Below are positions 1 through 6,994 of a DNA stretch of 18,162 nt, in pieces. The position numbers and the translations under genes were made by a program. The notes beneath the pieces were generated by a model, which made no database searches, was not told the origin of the DNA, and worked only from the letters and a program-made list of their open reading frames with translations. Source of the stretch: JAHEEL01 sp039715165 (GTDB lineage Bacteria > Actinomycetota > Acidimicrobiia > Spongiisociales > UBA5794). How positions within the stretch are numbered: position 1 is the first letter of the stretch; every line of letters begins with the position of its first letter. Location: NCBI GenBank assembly GCA_039715165.1, contig JBDLHX010000044.1, positions 1 through 18,162 of the forward strand, given 5' to 3'.

Positions 1-1
1 C

Positions 2-343
2 TTCGTCCACCTCCGCCACTACAACCGTTCGATGATCAACGGGCACTTCAGTGAGGAGGAGATGCGTCGGGAGCATCCGGCCCATCTCGACGAGATCCAT
101 GCGGGAGCGGTCGGTGAACCGACCCCCGCCGACACGCTGAGGAAGCGTCGTCTGAGGTTCTTCCCCGCCTACGTACTCGCCGTTGTGATTGGGGCCGCCG
201 GCGTCGTCGCATTCCTCACCTACGAAGACGTCGCGATCAAGACCGTCCCCCCGCCGATTCCGCCGGAACAGGTCTTTGTGCCGTATTCGCCGCCCGATGA
301 CGGCGGCACGGCGGATGCTGCGATTCGGGGTGCAATGCCGTGA
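2..343 (+). CDS. C-terminal part of a membrane protein, possibly cytochrome-b/formate-dehydrogenase-gamma-like (5' truncated)
   Basis: The reading frame is open from base 2 to the TGA at 341-343, so the true start lies upstream; the ATG at 32 is internal or an alternative start. The visible part begins FVHLRHYNRSMINGH, continues SEEEMRREHPAHLDEI, then has a basic KRRLR stretch, one hydrophobic helix (about bases 164-221, FPAYVLAVVIGAAGVVAFL) and a Pro-rich tail (TVPPPIPPEQ). The 'EEExrreHP' pattern after a basic/His segment resembles the end of cytochrome b-type subunits of formate-dehydrogenase-gamma-like quinol complexes. That is family memory rather than a domain match. Its place directly before a cytochrome c maturation operon would suit a respiratory membrane subunit. 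Too little is present to be sure of function. Confidence 0.45.
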   Translation, partial: FVHLRHYNRSMINGHFSEEEMRREHPAHLDEIHAGAVGEPTPADTLRKRRLRFFPAYVLAVVIGAAGVVAFLTYEDVAIKTVPPPIPPEQVFVPYSPPDDGGTADAAIRGAMP

Positions 344-454
344 GCTGGTGACGAGCGGTGCCGGTTTCCGTGAAGACGCGTCTAGCTTCTGGGTGTCGAC
401 GGTGAGCGGCGAAGCCCTGAACTTCGCGGCTGGCGACTCCGAATGCGACCGCGC

Positions 455-463
455 TGGTATGTT
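455..463 (+). promoter_or_regulatory. Candidate extended -10 promoter for the ccm operon
   Basis: TGG followed by TATGTT (458-463) matches the extended -10 form TGn-TANNNT. It lies in the 164-base gap between the upstream membrane gene and ccmA. Transcription would start near base 470 and leave a leader of about 38 bases. No convincing -35 hexamer is visible, so this rests on the -10 alone. Nothing else in the gap looks like a gene. Confidence 0.25.
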
Positions 464-507
464 CACCGTTCGTTGATCCGTCGAGTAGTGCAGTCCAAAA
501 GCCAGTC

Positions 508-1176
508 ATGACAGAACCCACGCGCCCCCGAGAGAATCGCACCGAGCCGCTCGTCGTGCTCGACGGCGTGGGCGTGCGCGTCGGTTCGACGCAGATCCTG
601 CGCGACATCAATCTCGAGGTCGATGCGGGCGAGGTCGTCGGGCTCTTCGGCGCCAACGGCGCGGGGAAGACGACCGCTCTCCGCCTCATCGCGACGCTCA
701 TCCGTCCTGCGGAGGGCAAAGGCACCGTGCTGGGAGCCGATCTCTCGACACCGCAGCGCTACGACGTGCGCCGGCGCATCGGCATGGTCGGGCACGTCCC
801 CGGGATCTTTCTCGAGATGACGTTGCTCGAGAATCTCGAATACGCCGCCCGGGTCGCAGGCGTGCCGCTTGAGCAAGCCGGCGAAGCGCTCGCCGCGGTT
901 GGTCTGGCGGGAGCAGCCGATCGGCTCGCCGGGGCGTCATCGCACGGCATGCAGCGCCGCACCGAGTTCGCGCGCGAGCTGATGATCGACCGCTCGCTGC
1001 TGCTCCTCGACGAGCCCCACTCGGCGCTTGATCGTGACGCCGTCGACCTCGTCGAGGGGTTGATCGAGCGAAAGGCGGCCGAAGGCGGCGCCGTCGTCGT
1101 GGTCTCCCACGATCGCGATCGCATCAACGCGATCGCTCACCGCAGCGTGGAGCTGAGAGGGGGGACCCTCACATGA
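508..1176 (+). CDS. ccmA: Heme exporter ABC ATPase CcmA
   Basis: This is the ATP-binding subunit of the CcmAB transporter, which works with CcmC, CcmD and CcmE in releasing holo-CcmE during System I cytochrome c maturation. The 222-residue protein has Walker A GANGAGKT (48-55), Walker B LLLLDEP (164-170, catalytic Glu169), a D-loop SALD and the H-loop His201. The ABC signature reads SSHGMQRR (about 144-151) instead of LSGGQ, closer to the SxGM form of ABC-2 exporters. Length is near the family norm of about 200-220. An in-frame stop at 475-477 limits the start, and ATG 508 is the only ATG in that stretch. There is no clear Shine-Dalgarno sequence before it. It overlaps ccmB by 4 bases (ATGA). 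Confidence 0.9.
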   Translation: MTEPTRPRENRTEPLVVLDGVGVRVGSTQILRDINLEVDAGEVVGLFGANGAGKTTALRLIATLIRPAEGKGTVLGADLSTPQRYDVRRRIGMVGHVPGIFLEMTLLENLEYAARVAGVPLEQAGEALAAVGLAGAADRLAGASSHGMQRRTEFARELMIDRSLLLLDEPHSALDRDAVDLVEGLIERKAAEGGAVVVVSHDRDRINAIAHRSVELRGGTLT

Positions 1177-1841
1177 CGACGGGCTTCTGGCACCAGGTGC
1201 GCGCCGTCGCCCATCGCGATCTCCTCCGGGAGCGCCGCAGCGGCGATGTTCTGTGGGTCACGATCCCCTTCGGCGCGTTGGCGCTTCTCCTCGTGCCGCT
1301 CGCAGTCGGGACCGACGCAAAGCTCCTCCGCGAAATCGGGCCGGGCATGTACTGGGTCATCGTGATGCTGTTCGGCGTGCTCGTCGCCGTCGGGAAGGCC
1401 TCGAAGGAGACGCTTCCGCAGCAGGACGCGTCGTCGCTCCTCGGACTCGATCCGGCCGCCGGATATGTGGGTCGGACCGCTTCTTCGCTCATCCTCTTGC
1501 TGATCTTCGAGGCGGTCGTCGGCGCCGTCGCTGTCGGCCTCTACAACATCGACATCCTCGCACCAGGTTGGCTGGCGTTGACCCTTCTCGTCGTCGCGAT
1601 GGGCCTCTCGCTGCTCGGTACGCTGACCGCTTCGATCGTCAACAGCACGAGTGCAGGGACGGCGTTGGTGCCGCTTCTCGTCGCCCCGTTGTCCGTTCCT
1701 CTGCTGCTCGGAGCCACCCAGGCGTACGAAGGCATACGGCTGGGTCACGGTATCCTCTCGTGGGTGCTGCTGATGATTGCTGTTGTGCTCATCGTGGCCA
1801 TGATCGGGGTGTTGACCGCCCGTCCCATGCAGGAGTCCTGA
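1173..1841 (+). CDS. ccmB: Heme exporter membrane protein CcmB
   Basis: This is the integral membrane subunit of the CcmAB ABC transporter. The 222 residues contain about six hydrophobic segments (roughly 26-45, 58-75, 103-124, 131-155, 163-180, 196-215), as expected for CcmB. The N-terminus RAVAHRDLLRERRSGD resembles the cytoplasmic start typical of CcmB, and the GLDPA segment at 91-95 matches the family's soluble loop. The start ATG overlaps the ccmA stop, and a purine-rich GAGGGGGG run at 1157-1164 can act as its ribosome binding site. It ends one base into the ccmC start (TGATG). Identity rests on topology plus position between ccmA and ccmC. Confidence 0.9.
   Translation: MTTGFWHQVRAVAHRDLLRERRSGDVLWVTIPFGALALLLVPLAVGTDAKLLREIGPGMYWVIVMLFGVLVAVGKASKETLPQQDASSLLGLDPAAGYVGRTASSLILLLIFEAVVGAVAVGLYNIDILAPGWLALTLLVVAMGLSLLGTLTASIVNSTSAGTALVPLLVAPLSVPLLLGATQAYEGIRLGHGILSWVLLMIAVVLIVAMIGVLTARPMQES
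1831..1835 (+). promoter_or_regulatory. Ribosome binding site that fixes the ccmC start
   Basis: AGGAG lies 5 bases before ATG 1841 and inside the last codons of ccmB. It supports 1841 rather than any of the in-frame upstream codons that stay open back to about 1253. Confidence 0.6.
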
Positions 1842-2575
1842 TGAAGGTGCAGACGCGAATTCGCCGGTGGCCGTGGGTGGCGATCGTTCTTTCCCTCGCC
1901 GTCGCCTTCGCCCTCTCGATGATCAGTCCGAAGGACGACGTTCAAGGCGAACTCGTTCGCATCATGTACCTTCATGTGCCGGCAGCCTGGCTCGCCTACG
2001 TGGCCTTCTTCATCACGTTCGTCAGCAGCATCGCCTACCTCCTCACCAAGAACCTCCGGTGGGATCGCATCGCCGCCGCATCAGCCGAGATCGGCGTGTT
2101 CTTCACCGGTCTGACCCTTGTACTCGGGATGATCTGGGGCAAGTCGACGTGGGGCGTGCCGTGGACGTGGGACGCACGCTTGACACTGACCGCAATCATG
2201 TTCTTCGTCTATCTCGGCTACCTGGCCCTGCGCCGCACGACCGACGATCCGATCGCCCGGGCATCACGCGCCGCTGTCCTCGGTGTGCTCGGAGCGGTCC
2301 AGATCCCACTTGTTCACTTCTCCGTCGTCTGGTGGAGGACCCTCCACCAGCCACCATCCATCATCCGCCCGGACGGCCCTGCAATCCAGGAGCCGCTCAT
2401 GATCGTGACGCTCGTCGTCGGCGTCGTCGTGTTCACGGTGATCTACGGCGCACTCGTAGTGAAGCGCATCGAGCTCATGCACCTCGAGGAACAACTCGCC
2501 GAGATCGAGCGTTCGGCTGATCGTCCGGTCGCCGGGGAGGCTGTCGTCGTGCCCGAGCTGGGGAAGAAGCCATGA
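1841..2575 (+). CDS. ccmC: Heme lyase/transfer protein CcmC
   Basis: CcmC presents heme to the chaperone CcmE in the outer leaflet or extracytoplasmic space. The 244-residue protein has six hydrophobic segments and the tryptophan-rich WWD domain, seen as WGKSTWGVPWTWDARLT (99-115). Conserved histidines flanking it are H45 in MYLHVPAAW and H159/H169 in LVHFSVVWWRTLHQ, the candidate axial heme ligands. Length matches the family norm of about 240. The start at 1841 overlaps the ccmB stop by one base and is preceded by AGGAG. The frame is open upstream, but that part overlaps ccmB and is not CcmC-like. The stop overlaps the ccmD start (ATGA). Confidence 0.93.
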   Translation: MKVQTRIRRWPWVAIVLSLAVAFALSMISPKDDVQGELVRIMYLHVPAAWLAYVAFFITFVSSIAYLLTKNLRWDRIAAASAEIGVFFTGLTLVLGMIWGKSTWGVPWTWDARLTLTAIMFFVYLGYLALRRTTDDPIARASRAAVLGVLGAVQIPLVHFSVVWWRTLHQPPSIIRPDGPAIQEPLMIVTLVVGVVVFTVIYGALVVKRIELMHLEEQLAEIERSADRPVAGEAVVVPELGKKP

Positions 2576-2694
2576 CCGAGTGGGGATGGGTCGCTTTCGC
2601 CTACGCCGTCGGCTACGGGAGCTTCGCTCTCTACGCCGGTTCGATCGTGGTACGCATCAGAAAGACCAGGCAAGTCATTGAGAGGGCAGAGTGA
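2572..2694 (+). CDS. ccmD: Small membrane protein CcmD (40 aa)
   Basis: CcmD is a one-helix protein that stabilises the CcmABC-holoCcmE complex. The reading is MTEWGWVAFAYAVGYGSFAL followed by YAGSIVVRIRKTRQVIERAE. It has an N-terminal polar/aromatic start, one membrane helix (about residues 7-27) and a basic then mixed-charge tail. This is the usual CcmD pattern (often ending in RxRxxxR). It fills the exact slot between ccmC and ccmE, overlapping both by 4 bases (ATGA with ccmC, GTGA with ccmE). Sequence conservation in CcmD is always weak, so identity comes from size, topology and position. Confidence 0.82.
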   Translation: MTEWGWVAFAYAVGYGSFALYAGSIVVRIRKTRQVIERAE

Positions 2695-3110
2695 AGCGTT
2701 ACTGGAAGTTCATCGTGCCGGCCGCGATCGTGGTGGTCGTTCTGGTCGTGCTCATCATCAGCCTCAACTCGAGCCTCGTGTACTTCAACACCCCGACCGA
2801 GCTGACCGAACAAGCGGCGGATGAGGGGCGGTTGCGGCTCGGCGGCCAGGTCGTCGCGGGCACCGTCGCCGACACGGAGACCGGCGTCACGTTCGACGTG
2901 ACGGACGGCCGCGAATCCGTGACGGTCATGCACACCGGTGCGCCGCAACAGCTCTTCCAGGAGGGCATCGGCGTCGTCGTCGAAGGCACCTGGGACGGGG
3001 CCAGCTTCCACTCGGACACGATGATCGTCAAGCACGACGAGAACTACGGGTCCGATGAGGGCGACTACGACCCTGACCATCCGTACGGGGACGAAACGGA
3101 CGAGGCGTGA
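2691..3110 (+). CDS. ccmE: Heme chaperone CcmE
   Basis: CcmE carries heme covalently on a histidine and hands it to CcmF. The 139-residue protein has a basic N-terminus, one membrane anchor (about 8-26), the family hallmark YFNTPTEL (31-38), an OB-fold-like beta region, and the heme-attachment motif HDENY (115-119, His115 and Tyr119). It is therefore of the classical His type rather than the CxxxY type known from some archaea and deltaproteobacteria. The last 20 residues are very acidic (DEGDYDPDHPYGDETDEA), a flexible tail. The start is GTG 2691, overlapping the ccmD stop, with AGAGGG upstream. It overlaps ccmF by 4 bases. Confidence 0.93.
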   Translation: MKRYWKFIVPAAIVVVVLVVLIISLNSSLVYFNTPTELTEQAADEGRLRLGGQVVAGTVADTETGVTFDVTDGRESVTVMHTGAPQQLFQEGIGVVVEGTWDGASFHSDTMIVKHDENYGSDEGDYDPDHPYGDETDEA

Positions 3111-5146
3111 TCGCTCTCGCCGGCTATGCGTCGATCCTCATTGCCCTCATATCGGCGGTGGCGCTCACTGTTCAGGGCTGGAGGGTCTCCCACACACCGA
3201 ACCCCGACCCATCGCGGCTGAAGCTTCCCGCTCTCGGACTCGCCGGCGGCGGCGTCGCCGCCTTCGTCTTCCTCGAGTTGGGGATCCTGACCCACGACTT
3301 CACGATCGCCTACGTGGCCAAGAACACGGCGCTCGCTACCCCGTTCGTGTTCCTGCTCGCCGCCGGATGGGCGGCCCTGGCGGGGAGCGTCGTCCTCTGG
3401 GGCCTCATGCTCTCAGTGTTCACCTGGCTCGTCTGGCGCGGTGTGAAGTCGGGAGACGGACTGGGCGTACTCGCCCTCGGCGTCATGGGCGCCATCGCCG
3501 TGTTCTGGTTCGGCCTCATGGCCACCGCCGCCAACCCATTCGAGGTCTGCACAAGCGTCGCCGGCGGGTTCTGCTCCGCAACGTCCTGGTCGCCCCTTGC
3601 CGCCGCCGTCGCGCCGATGGACGGCATCGGTCCCAATCCGCTGCTCGCGAACCACATCCTGATGGCTGTGCATCCGCCGCTCCTCTACGTCGGCTACGTG
3701 GGCTTCACCGTCCCCTTTGCGTTCGCGATCGCCGCTCTGTACCGCACCGAACTCGGACGAGTGTGGCTCGATCGAACCCATCGCTGGTCCCTCGTCGCCT
3801 GGATCTTCCTCACCGCCGGCATCCTGCTGGGCGGCTGGTGGAGCTACGAGGTGCTCGGCTGGGGCGGGTACTGGGCATGGGATCCGGTGGAGAACGCAGC
3901 GTTGCTTCCGTGGATCTCGGCGACGGCGTTCATCCACTCCGCGGTCGTCCAGCGGCGGCGATCCATGCTCCAGGCGTGGAACTTTGCGCTTGTGATCATC
4001 ACGTTCGCGCTCACGATCTTCGGGACGTTCCTCACACGCTCCGGCGTCATCGCATCCGTGCACGCATTCAGCCTCTCGGCCGTTGGCCCGACGCTTCTGA
4101 TCTTCCTCGGCGTCATCGTGTTCGGCTCGTTCGGCCTCTTTGCCGTGCGAGCGAGTGCCGTAGCGTCGGCTCCGCGGCTCGACTCACTCGTTTCACGCGA
4201 GGGATTCATCCTCTTCAACAACCTCCTCATGACGCTGTTCGGGTTCACGATCCTGTTCGGCACCCTCTACCCGCTGCTCTTCGAGGCGTTCACCGGACGC
4301 GAAGTCGCTGTTGGCCAGCCCTTCTTCGATCGCATCTCCGTCCCCATCGGGTTCCTGCTGCTGCTCGCCCTCGGGTTCGGCGCGACAGCCCCGTGGCGGA
4401 TTGCAACCCGCAAGGTTCTCTGGGAGCGAACGAGGGTTGGCCTCAATGTCGGTCTCGCCGTCGCCGCGCTCACGATGCTCGTCGGTGTTCGGTCGGTGTC
4501 GATCATCGCCATCATCGGACTCGCCGGATTTGTGATCGGCAACATCGTCGCGTTCTACTTCCACCAAGCGTCGCGAGCCCACCGCGGAGGTAAGCCGTGG
4601 ATCGCCGCGATGGGATCGACGCTCCGCAACGACAAGGGTTTCTGGGGCGGCCAGATCGCCCACATCGGCATCGCTTTGGCAGCCGTCGCCATCGGGACGA
4701 CCTCGGTGCTCGCCGTCAGGACGGAAGTACCGCTCGCCGTTGGCGATACCGCCGTCGTTGAGGAGTACTGCGTCGAATACCTCGAACCGTTCTCCCGAGT
4801 CGAATCGGAGCGCAACGTCCAGGGCGCCCGGGTGGCGATCCTCGACGCGAGCTGCTCGACGACGCGAGCTGTGCTCGAGCCACGACTCCACGAGTACCCG
4901 AAGTTCGGCCAGGTGATCACGACGCCGCAGGTCTGGACGACGTGGATCGACGATGTCTACCTCTCGATCGCAGCCATCGACGCCGACGGGATGCGTCTCA
5001 AGGTCCTGATCTTCCCGCTGCAGTGGCTCCTGTGGTTCGCCGGGGCTGTGATCGTCGCCGGCGGGACTCTGGCTCTCGGCCGGAAACCTGGGCGCCGGTC
5101 CGCGGCGTCGAAGCAGGGTGACCGATCCGAGCATGCCGATGCCTGA
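3107..5146 (+). CDS. ccmF: Cytochrome c-heme lyase CcmF
   Basis: CcmF accepts heme from holo-CcmE and attaches it to the CxxCH of apocytochrome c, with CcmH and CcmI. The 679-residue polytopic protein has the WWD domain GWGGYWAWDPVENAALLPW (251-269), preceded by WWSYEVL. Conserved histidines lie in HILMAVHPPLLY (H183, H189), VHAFS (H319) and IAHIGIALA (H519), positions that in the family ligate heme or line the pocket. GTLYPLLFEAF (385-395) is another family block. Length is slightly above the usual 630-660 because of a hydrophilic C-terminal tail. It starts at GTG 3107, overlapping ccmE by 4 bases with only a weak ribosome site, so translation is probably coupled. Confidence 0.94.
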   Translation: MIALAGYASILIALISAVALTVQGWRVSHTPNPDPSRLKLPALGLAGGGVAAFVFLELGILTHDFTIAYVAKNTALATPFVFLLAAGWAALAGSVVLWGLMLSVFTWLVWRGVKSGDGLGVLALGVMGAIAVFWFGLMATAANPFEVCTSVAGGFCSATSWSPLAAAVAPMDGIGPNPLLANHILMAVHPPLLYVGYVGFTVPFAFAIAALYRTELGRVWLDRTHRWSLVAWIFLTAGILLGGWWSYEVLGWGGYWAWDPVENAALLPWISATAFIHSAVVQRRRSMLQAWNFALVIITFALTIFGTFLTRSGVIASVHAFSLSAVGPTLLIFLGVIVFGSFGLFAVRASAVASAPRLDSLVSREGFILFNNLLMTLFGFTILFGTLYPLLFEAFTGREVAVGQPFFDRISVPIGFLLLLALGFGATAPWRIATRKVLWERTRVGLNVGLAVAALTMLVGVRSVSIIAIIGLAGFVIGNIVAFYFHQASRAHRGGKPWIAAMGSTLRNDKGFWGGQIAHIGIALAAVAIGTTSVLAVRTEVPLAVGDTAVVEEYCVEYLEPFSRVESERNVQGARVAILDASCSTTRAVLEPRLHEYPKFGQVITTPQVWTTWIDDVYLSIAAIDADGMRLKVLIFPLQWLLWFAGAVIVAGGTLALGRKPGRRSAASKQGDRSEHADA

Positions 5147-5558
5147 ACGCGCAAGAACCTTCGTTTGGCTCCTCGTTCCGGCGATCGCCGTCGCGGTGAT
5201 CCTCGTCGGCCTCTGGTCGGGTGAAGGCGGCGCTGAGGACCCGGAGGCTCGGGCATACAACCTCGCCACATCGCTGAAGTGCCCGATCTGCGCAGGTGAG
5301 TCCCTCGCTGGATCCCAGACCGATCTGGCGAAGGACCTACGGGCTCGCATCGACGAGGAGATCGCCGCGGGCCGCACGGACGCAGAGATCATTGACAGCT
5401 TCGTCGCCGCCTACGGGGAGCAGGTGCTCCTCGATCCGCCGAGTACAGGCTGGGGCGTCGTCCTGTGGGCTGTGCCGCTCGGTGTGCTCGCAGCCGGTGT
5501 GCTCGCCATCGTCGGGCTCCGTCGGAAGAACCGCGTATCCCGAGGAGTGGAAGAGTGA
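5118..5558 (+). CDS. ccmH: Cytochrome c maturation thiol-disulfide protein CcmH
   Basis: CcmH reduces or holds the cysteines of apocytochrome c before heme ligation. The 146-residue protein has an N-terminal membrane segment (about 16-33), the motif LKCPICAGES with C55 and C58 (family LRCxxCQ), a helical domain including SFVAAYGEQVLLDPP (family 'YGdfVLl.PP'), and a C-terminal membrane helix (about 112-133). The GTG start at 5118 overlaps ccmF by 29 bases. ATG 5133 and ATG 5139 are alternatives and would leave the anchor intact; GGTGA at 5117-5121 could serve 5133 as ribosome site. The stop overlaps the next gene by 4 bases. Confidence 0.9.
   Translation: MTDPSMPMPERARTFVWLLVPAIAVAVILVGLWSGEGGAEDPEARAYNLATSLKCPICAGESLAGSQTDLAKDLRARIDEEIAAGRTDAEIIDSFVAAYGEQVLLDPPSTGWGVVLWAVPLGVLAAGVLAIVGLRRKNRVSRGVEE
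5542..5547 (+). promoter_or_regulatory. Ribosome binding site deciding the ccmI-like start
   Basis: GAGGAG sits 7 bases before GTG 5555. It makes GTG 5555 a better start than the open frame reaching back to 5465, which would overlap ccmH by 94 bases and encode an Arg/Cys-rich, unlikely N-terminus. Confidence 0.6.
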
Positions 5559-6355
5559 AGACCGCGCGAATCGCAGATCAGATCGCTCAGGTGGATCTCG
5601 ACCTTGCCGAGATCGATGATCAGGTCGAGGCAGGAGAGCTTGACGAGACGACGGCCGAACGGCTCCGATCCGCATATCGGGCCGAGCGGGATGCACTCGA
5701 GAGGGAACTCGTCGAGGTCCCTCGGGACGACGCCGGAGCTGCCGAAGACAAGGGCAGCGTCGTGGTCGGTGGGCCTGCCTCCAAGAAGCCCAGCCGCGCC
5801 ATCGTCGGGACGGTAATCGTGGCGGTCGCAGCGGTGGTCGTCGCGGTGGTGGCTATGTCCTCACTTGAAGAGAAGACGCCCGCCGGTGAGATGACCGACG
5901 GCGTCGCCACCGACGTCCTCGAAGGGCAGGGGAACGTCGACATGGGGTCCATCTCCCTCGAGGAGATGGAAGCGGTCGTCGCCCAGAATCCCGACATCGT
6001 CGGCATGAGGATCGCCCTCGCTCAGCGCTACCTCGACGAGGGCATTCTCGACAAGGGACTGGAGCACTACACGATCGCTCTCGGCCAACAGCCGGACGAT
6101 CCGATCCTCAACGCATGGGTCGGGTGGCTGACGTTCCTCTCGGGCGATCCGGACACGGCGGAGCCGCACGTTGTCCAGGCCCTCGTCCTCGAGTCCGACT
6201 ACCCGCAGGCTCACTGGTTCCTCGCAAACATCCGATTCGAGCAAGGAGATATGGACGGTGTGATCGAGCCGCTCGAGACGCTTCTCGGCTACGAGGATCT
6301 CCCGCCCGACATCAAGGCCGACGTCGAGGCAATGCTGGAGGAGGCACGTTCATGA
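5555..6355 (+). CDS. ccmI: CcmI-like TPR cytochrome c maturation protein
   Basis: This is probably the apocytochrome-binding component of the heme ligation complex, equivalent to CcmI or the C-terminal half of E. coli CcmH. The 266-residue protein has an N-terminal charged helical segment (about 6-52, AQVDLDLAEIDDQVEAGELD), the short cytoplasmic coiled-coil pattern seen before CcmI TPR domains. One membrane helix follows (about 81-102). The extracytoplasmic region has TPR-like helices from about 145 to 262 (MRIALAQRYLDEGILDKGLE, ILNAWVGWLTFLSGD, AHWFLANIRFEQGDMDGVIE). It lies between ccmH and the ccmG-like gene, overlapping both by 4 bases. Sequence identity to CcmI is not strong by eye; topology and position carry the call. 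Confidence 0.8.
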   Translation: MKTARIADQIAQVDLDLAEIDDQVEAGELDETTAERLRSAYRAERDALERELVEVPRDDAGAAEDKGSVVVGGPASKKPSRAIVGTVIVAVAAVVVAVVAMSSLEEKTPAGEMTDGVATDVLEGQGNVDMGSISLEEMEAVVAQNPDIVGMRIALAQRYLDEGILDKGLEHYTIALGQQPDDPILNAWVGWLTFLSGDPDTAEPHVVQALVLESDYPQAHWFLANIRFEQGDMDGVIEPLETLLGYEDLPPDIKADVEAMLEEARS

Positions 6356-6936
6356 GCAGTCGCATCACATGGATCGTCATCGCTCTCGGCCTCGTCGTGG
6401 TCGTCGTCGGCGTGGCGCTCGGGGGTACCCTCGGTTCGGATCCAAAGCTCGCTGCGTCGCCCCTGATCGACAAGCCTGCCCCGGAGATCGTCGTCGACGA
6501 TCTCTATGAGGGCGGCCAGATCAGCCTCTCAGAACACGTCGGCGATGTCGTCGTCGTCAACTTCTGGGCCTCGTGGTGCAGCGGCTGCAGGGCGGAGCAC
6601 GCAGCGCTCAATGCCGCTGCAGCTCAGTACGCGGACTTTGATGTGACGTTCTTCGCCGTCAACACGTTGGACGAGCGAAACCTGGCGCTCTCGTACCTGG
6701 ATCAGCACGGGGCGAGCCCGGAGACCGTCTACGGCATCGATCACGGGTCGGCTGCGGCATTCTCATACGGCGTTGGCGGTCTCCCCGAGACGTTCTTCGT
6801 CGATCGTGACGGGATCGTCGTCGGGAAAGTGATCGGCCCCGTGACGTACGACTTGCTGGTGGGGACGATCGACCAGATCCTTCTCGGCAAGGACATCGAG
6901 TCGGTGAAGACCGGCGAGACGGAGACACAAGGCTGA
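6352..6936 (+). CDS. ccmG: Membrane-anchored thioredoxin, CcmG/DsbE/ResA type
   Basis: This is an extracytoplasmic reductase that delivers electrons to CcmH and apocytochrome c thiols. The 194-residue protein has one N-terminal anchor (about 6-25), then a thioredoxin fold with NFWASWCSGCRAEH (catalytic C76 and C79). The cis-proline block is GVGGLPETFFVDRDG (P145), which matches the CcmG/DsbE consensus G(V/A)xGxPETF. The central dipeptide SG differs from the CcmG PT/PP and the ResA EP. The start ATG 6352 overlaps the ccmI-like stop by 4 bases; the open frame upstream lies over that gene and is discarded. This is the last gene of the operon. ResA is the alternative name, but the operon context favours CcmG. 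Confidence 0.88.
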   Translation: MSSRITWIVIALGLVVVVVGVALGGTLGSDPKLAASPLIDKPAPEIVVDDLYEGGQISLSEHVGDVVVVNFWASWCSGCRAEHAALNAAAAQYADFDVTFFAVNTLDERNLALSYLDQHGASPETVYGIDHGSAAAFSYGVGGLPETFFVDRDGIVVGKVIGPVTYDLLVGTIDQILLGKDIESVKTGETETQG

Positions 6937-6982
6937 TCTTCGCGAGGCCGAATCTGTCCGCCCGGGACCCGAATCGAGCAAG

Positions 6983-6988
6983 TACGAT
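6983..6988 (+). promoter_or_regulatory. Candidate -10 element for a leaderless transcript
   Basis: TACGAT fits TANNNT and ends 6 bases before ATG 6995, so transcription would begin at or next to the start codon. No Shine-Dalgarno sequence is seen in the 58-base gap, which agrees with leaderless translation, common in actinobacteria. No good -35 is visible. Confidence 0.35.
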
Positions 6989-6994
6989 GATTCC

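Noticed and set aside
242..252. ACCGTCCCCCC, the reverse complement of the right-end box of the hairpin repeat
   Set aside because: It lies inside coding sequence for TVPPP with no paired arm or second box nearby, so it is most likely chance.
1159..1166. GGGGGGAC, like the repeat box
   Set aside because: It is the end of ccmA and serves as the purine-rich ribosome site for ccmB; no hairpin follows.
3055..4593. Long plus-strand frame (512 codons) over ccmF
   Set aside because: Its product is Arg/His/Pro-rich and out of frame with ccmF, whose WWD domain and membrane segments are clear.
4193..5392. Minus-strand frame (399 codons) over ccmF and ccmH
   Set aside because: Very rich in Arg, Asp and Glu, without motifs, and opposite two confident genes.
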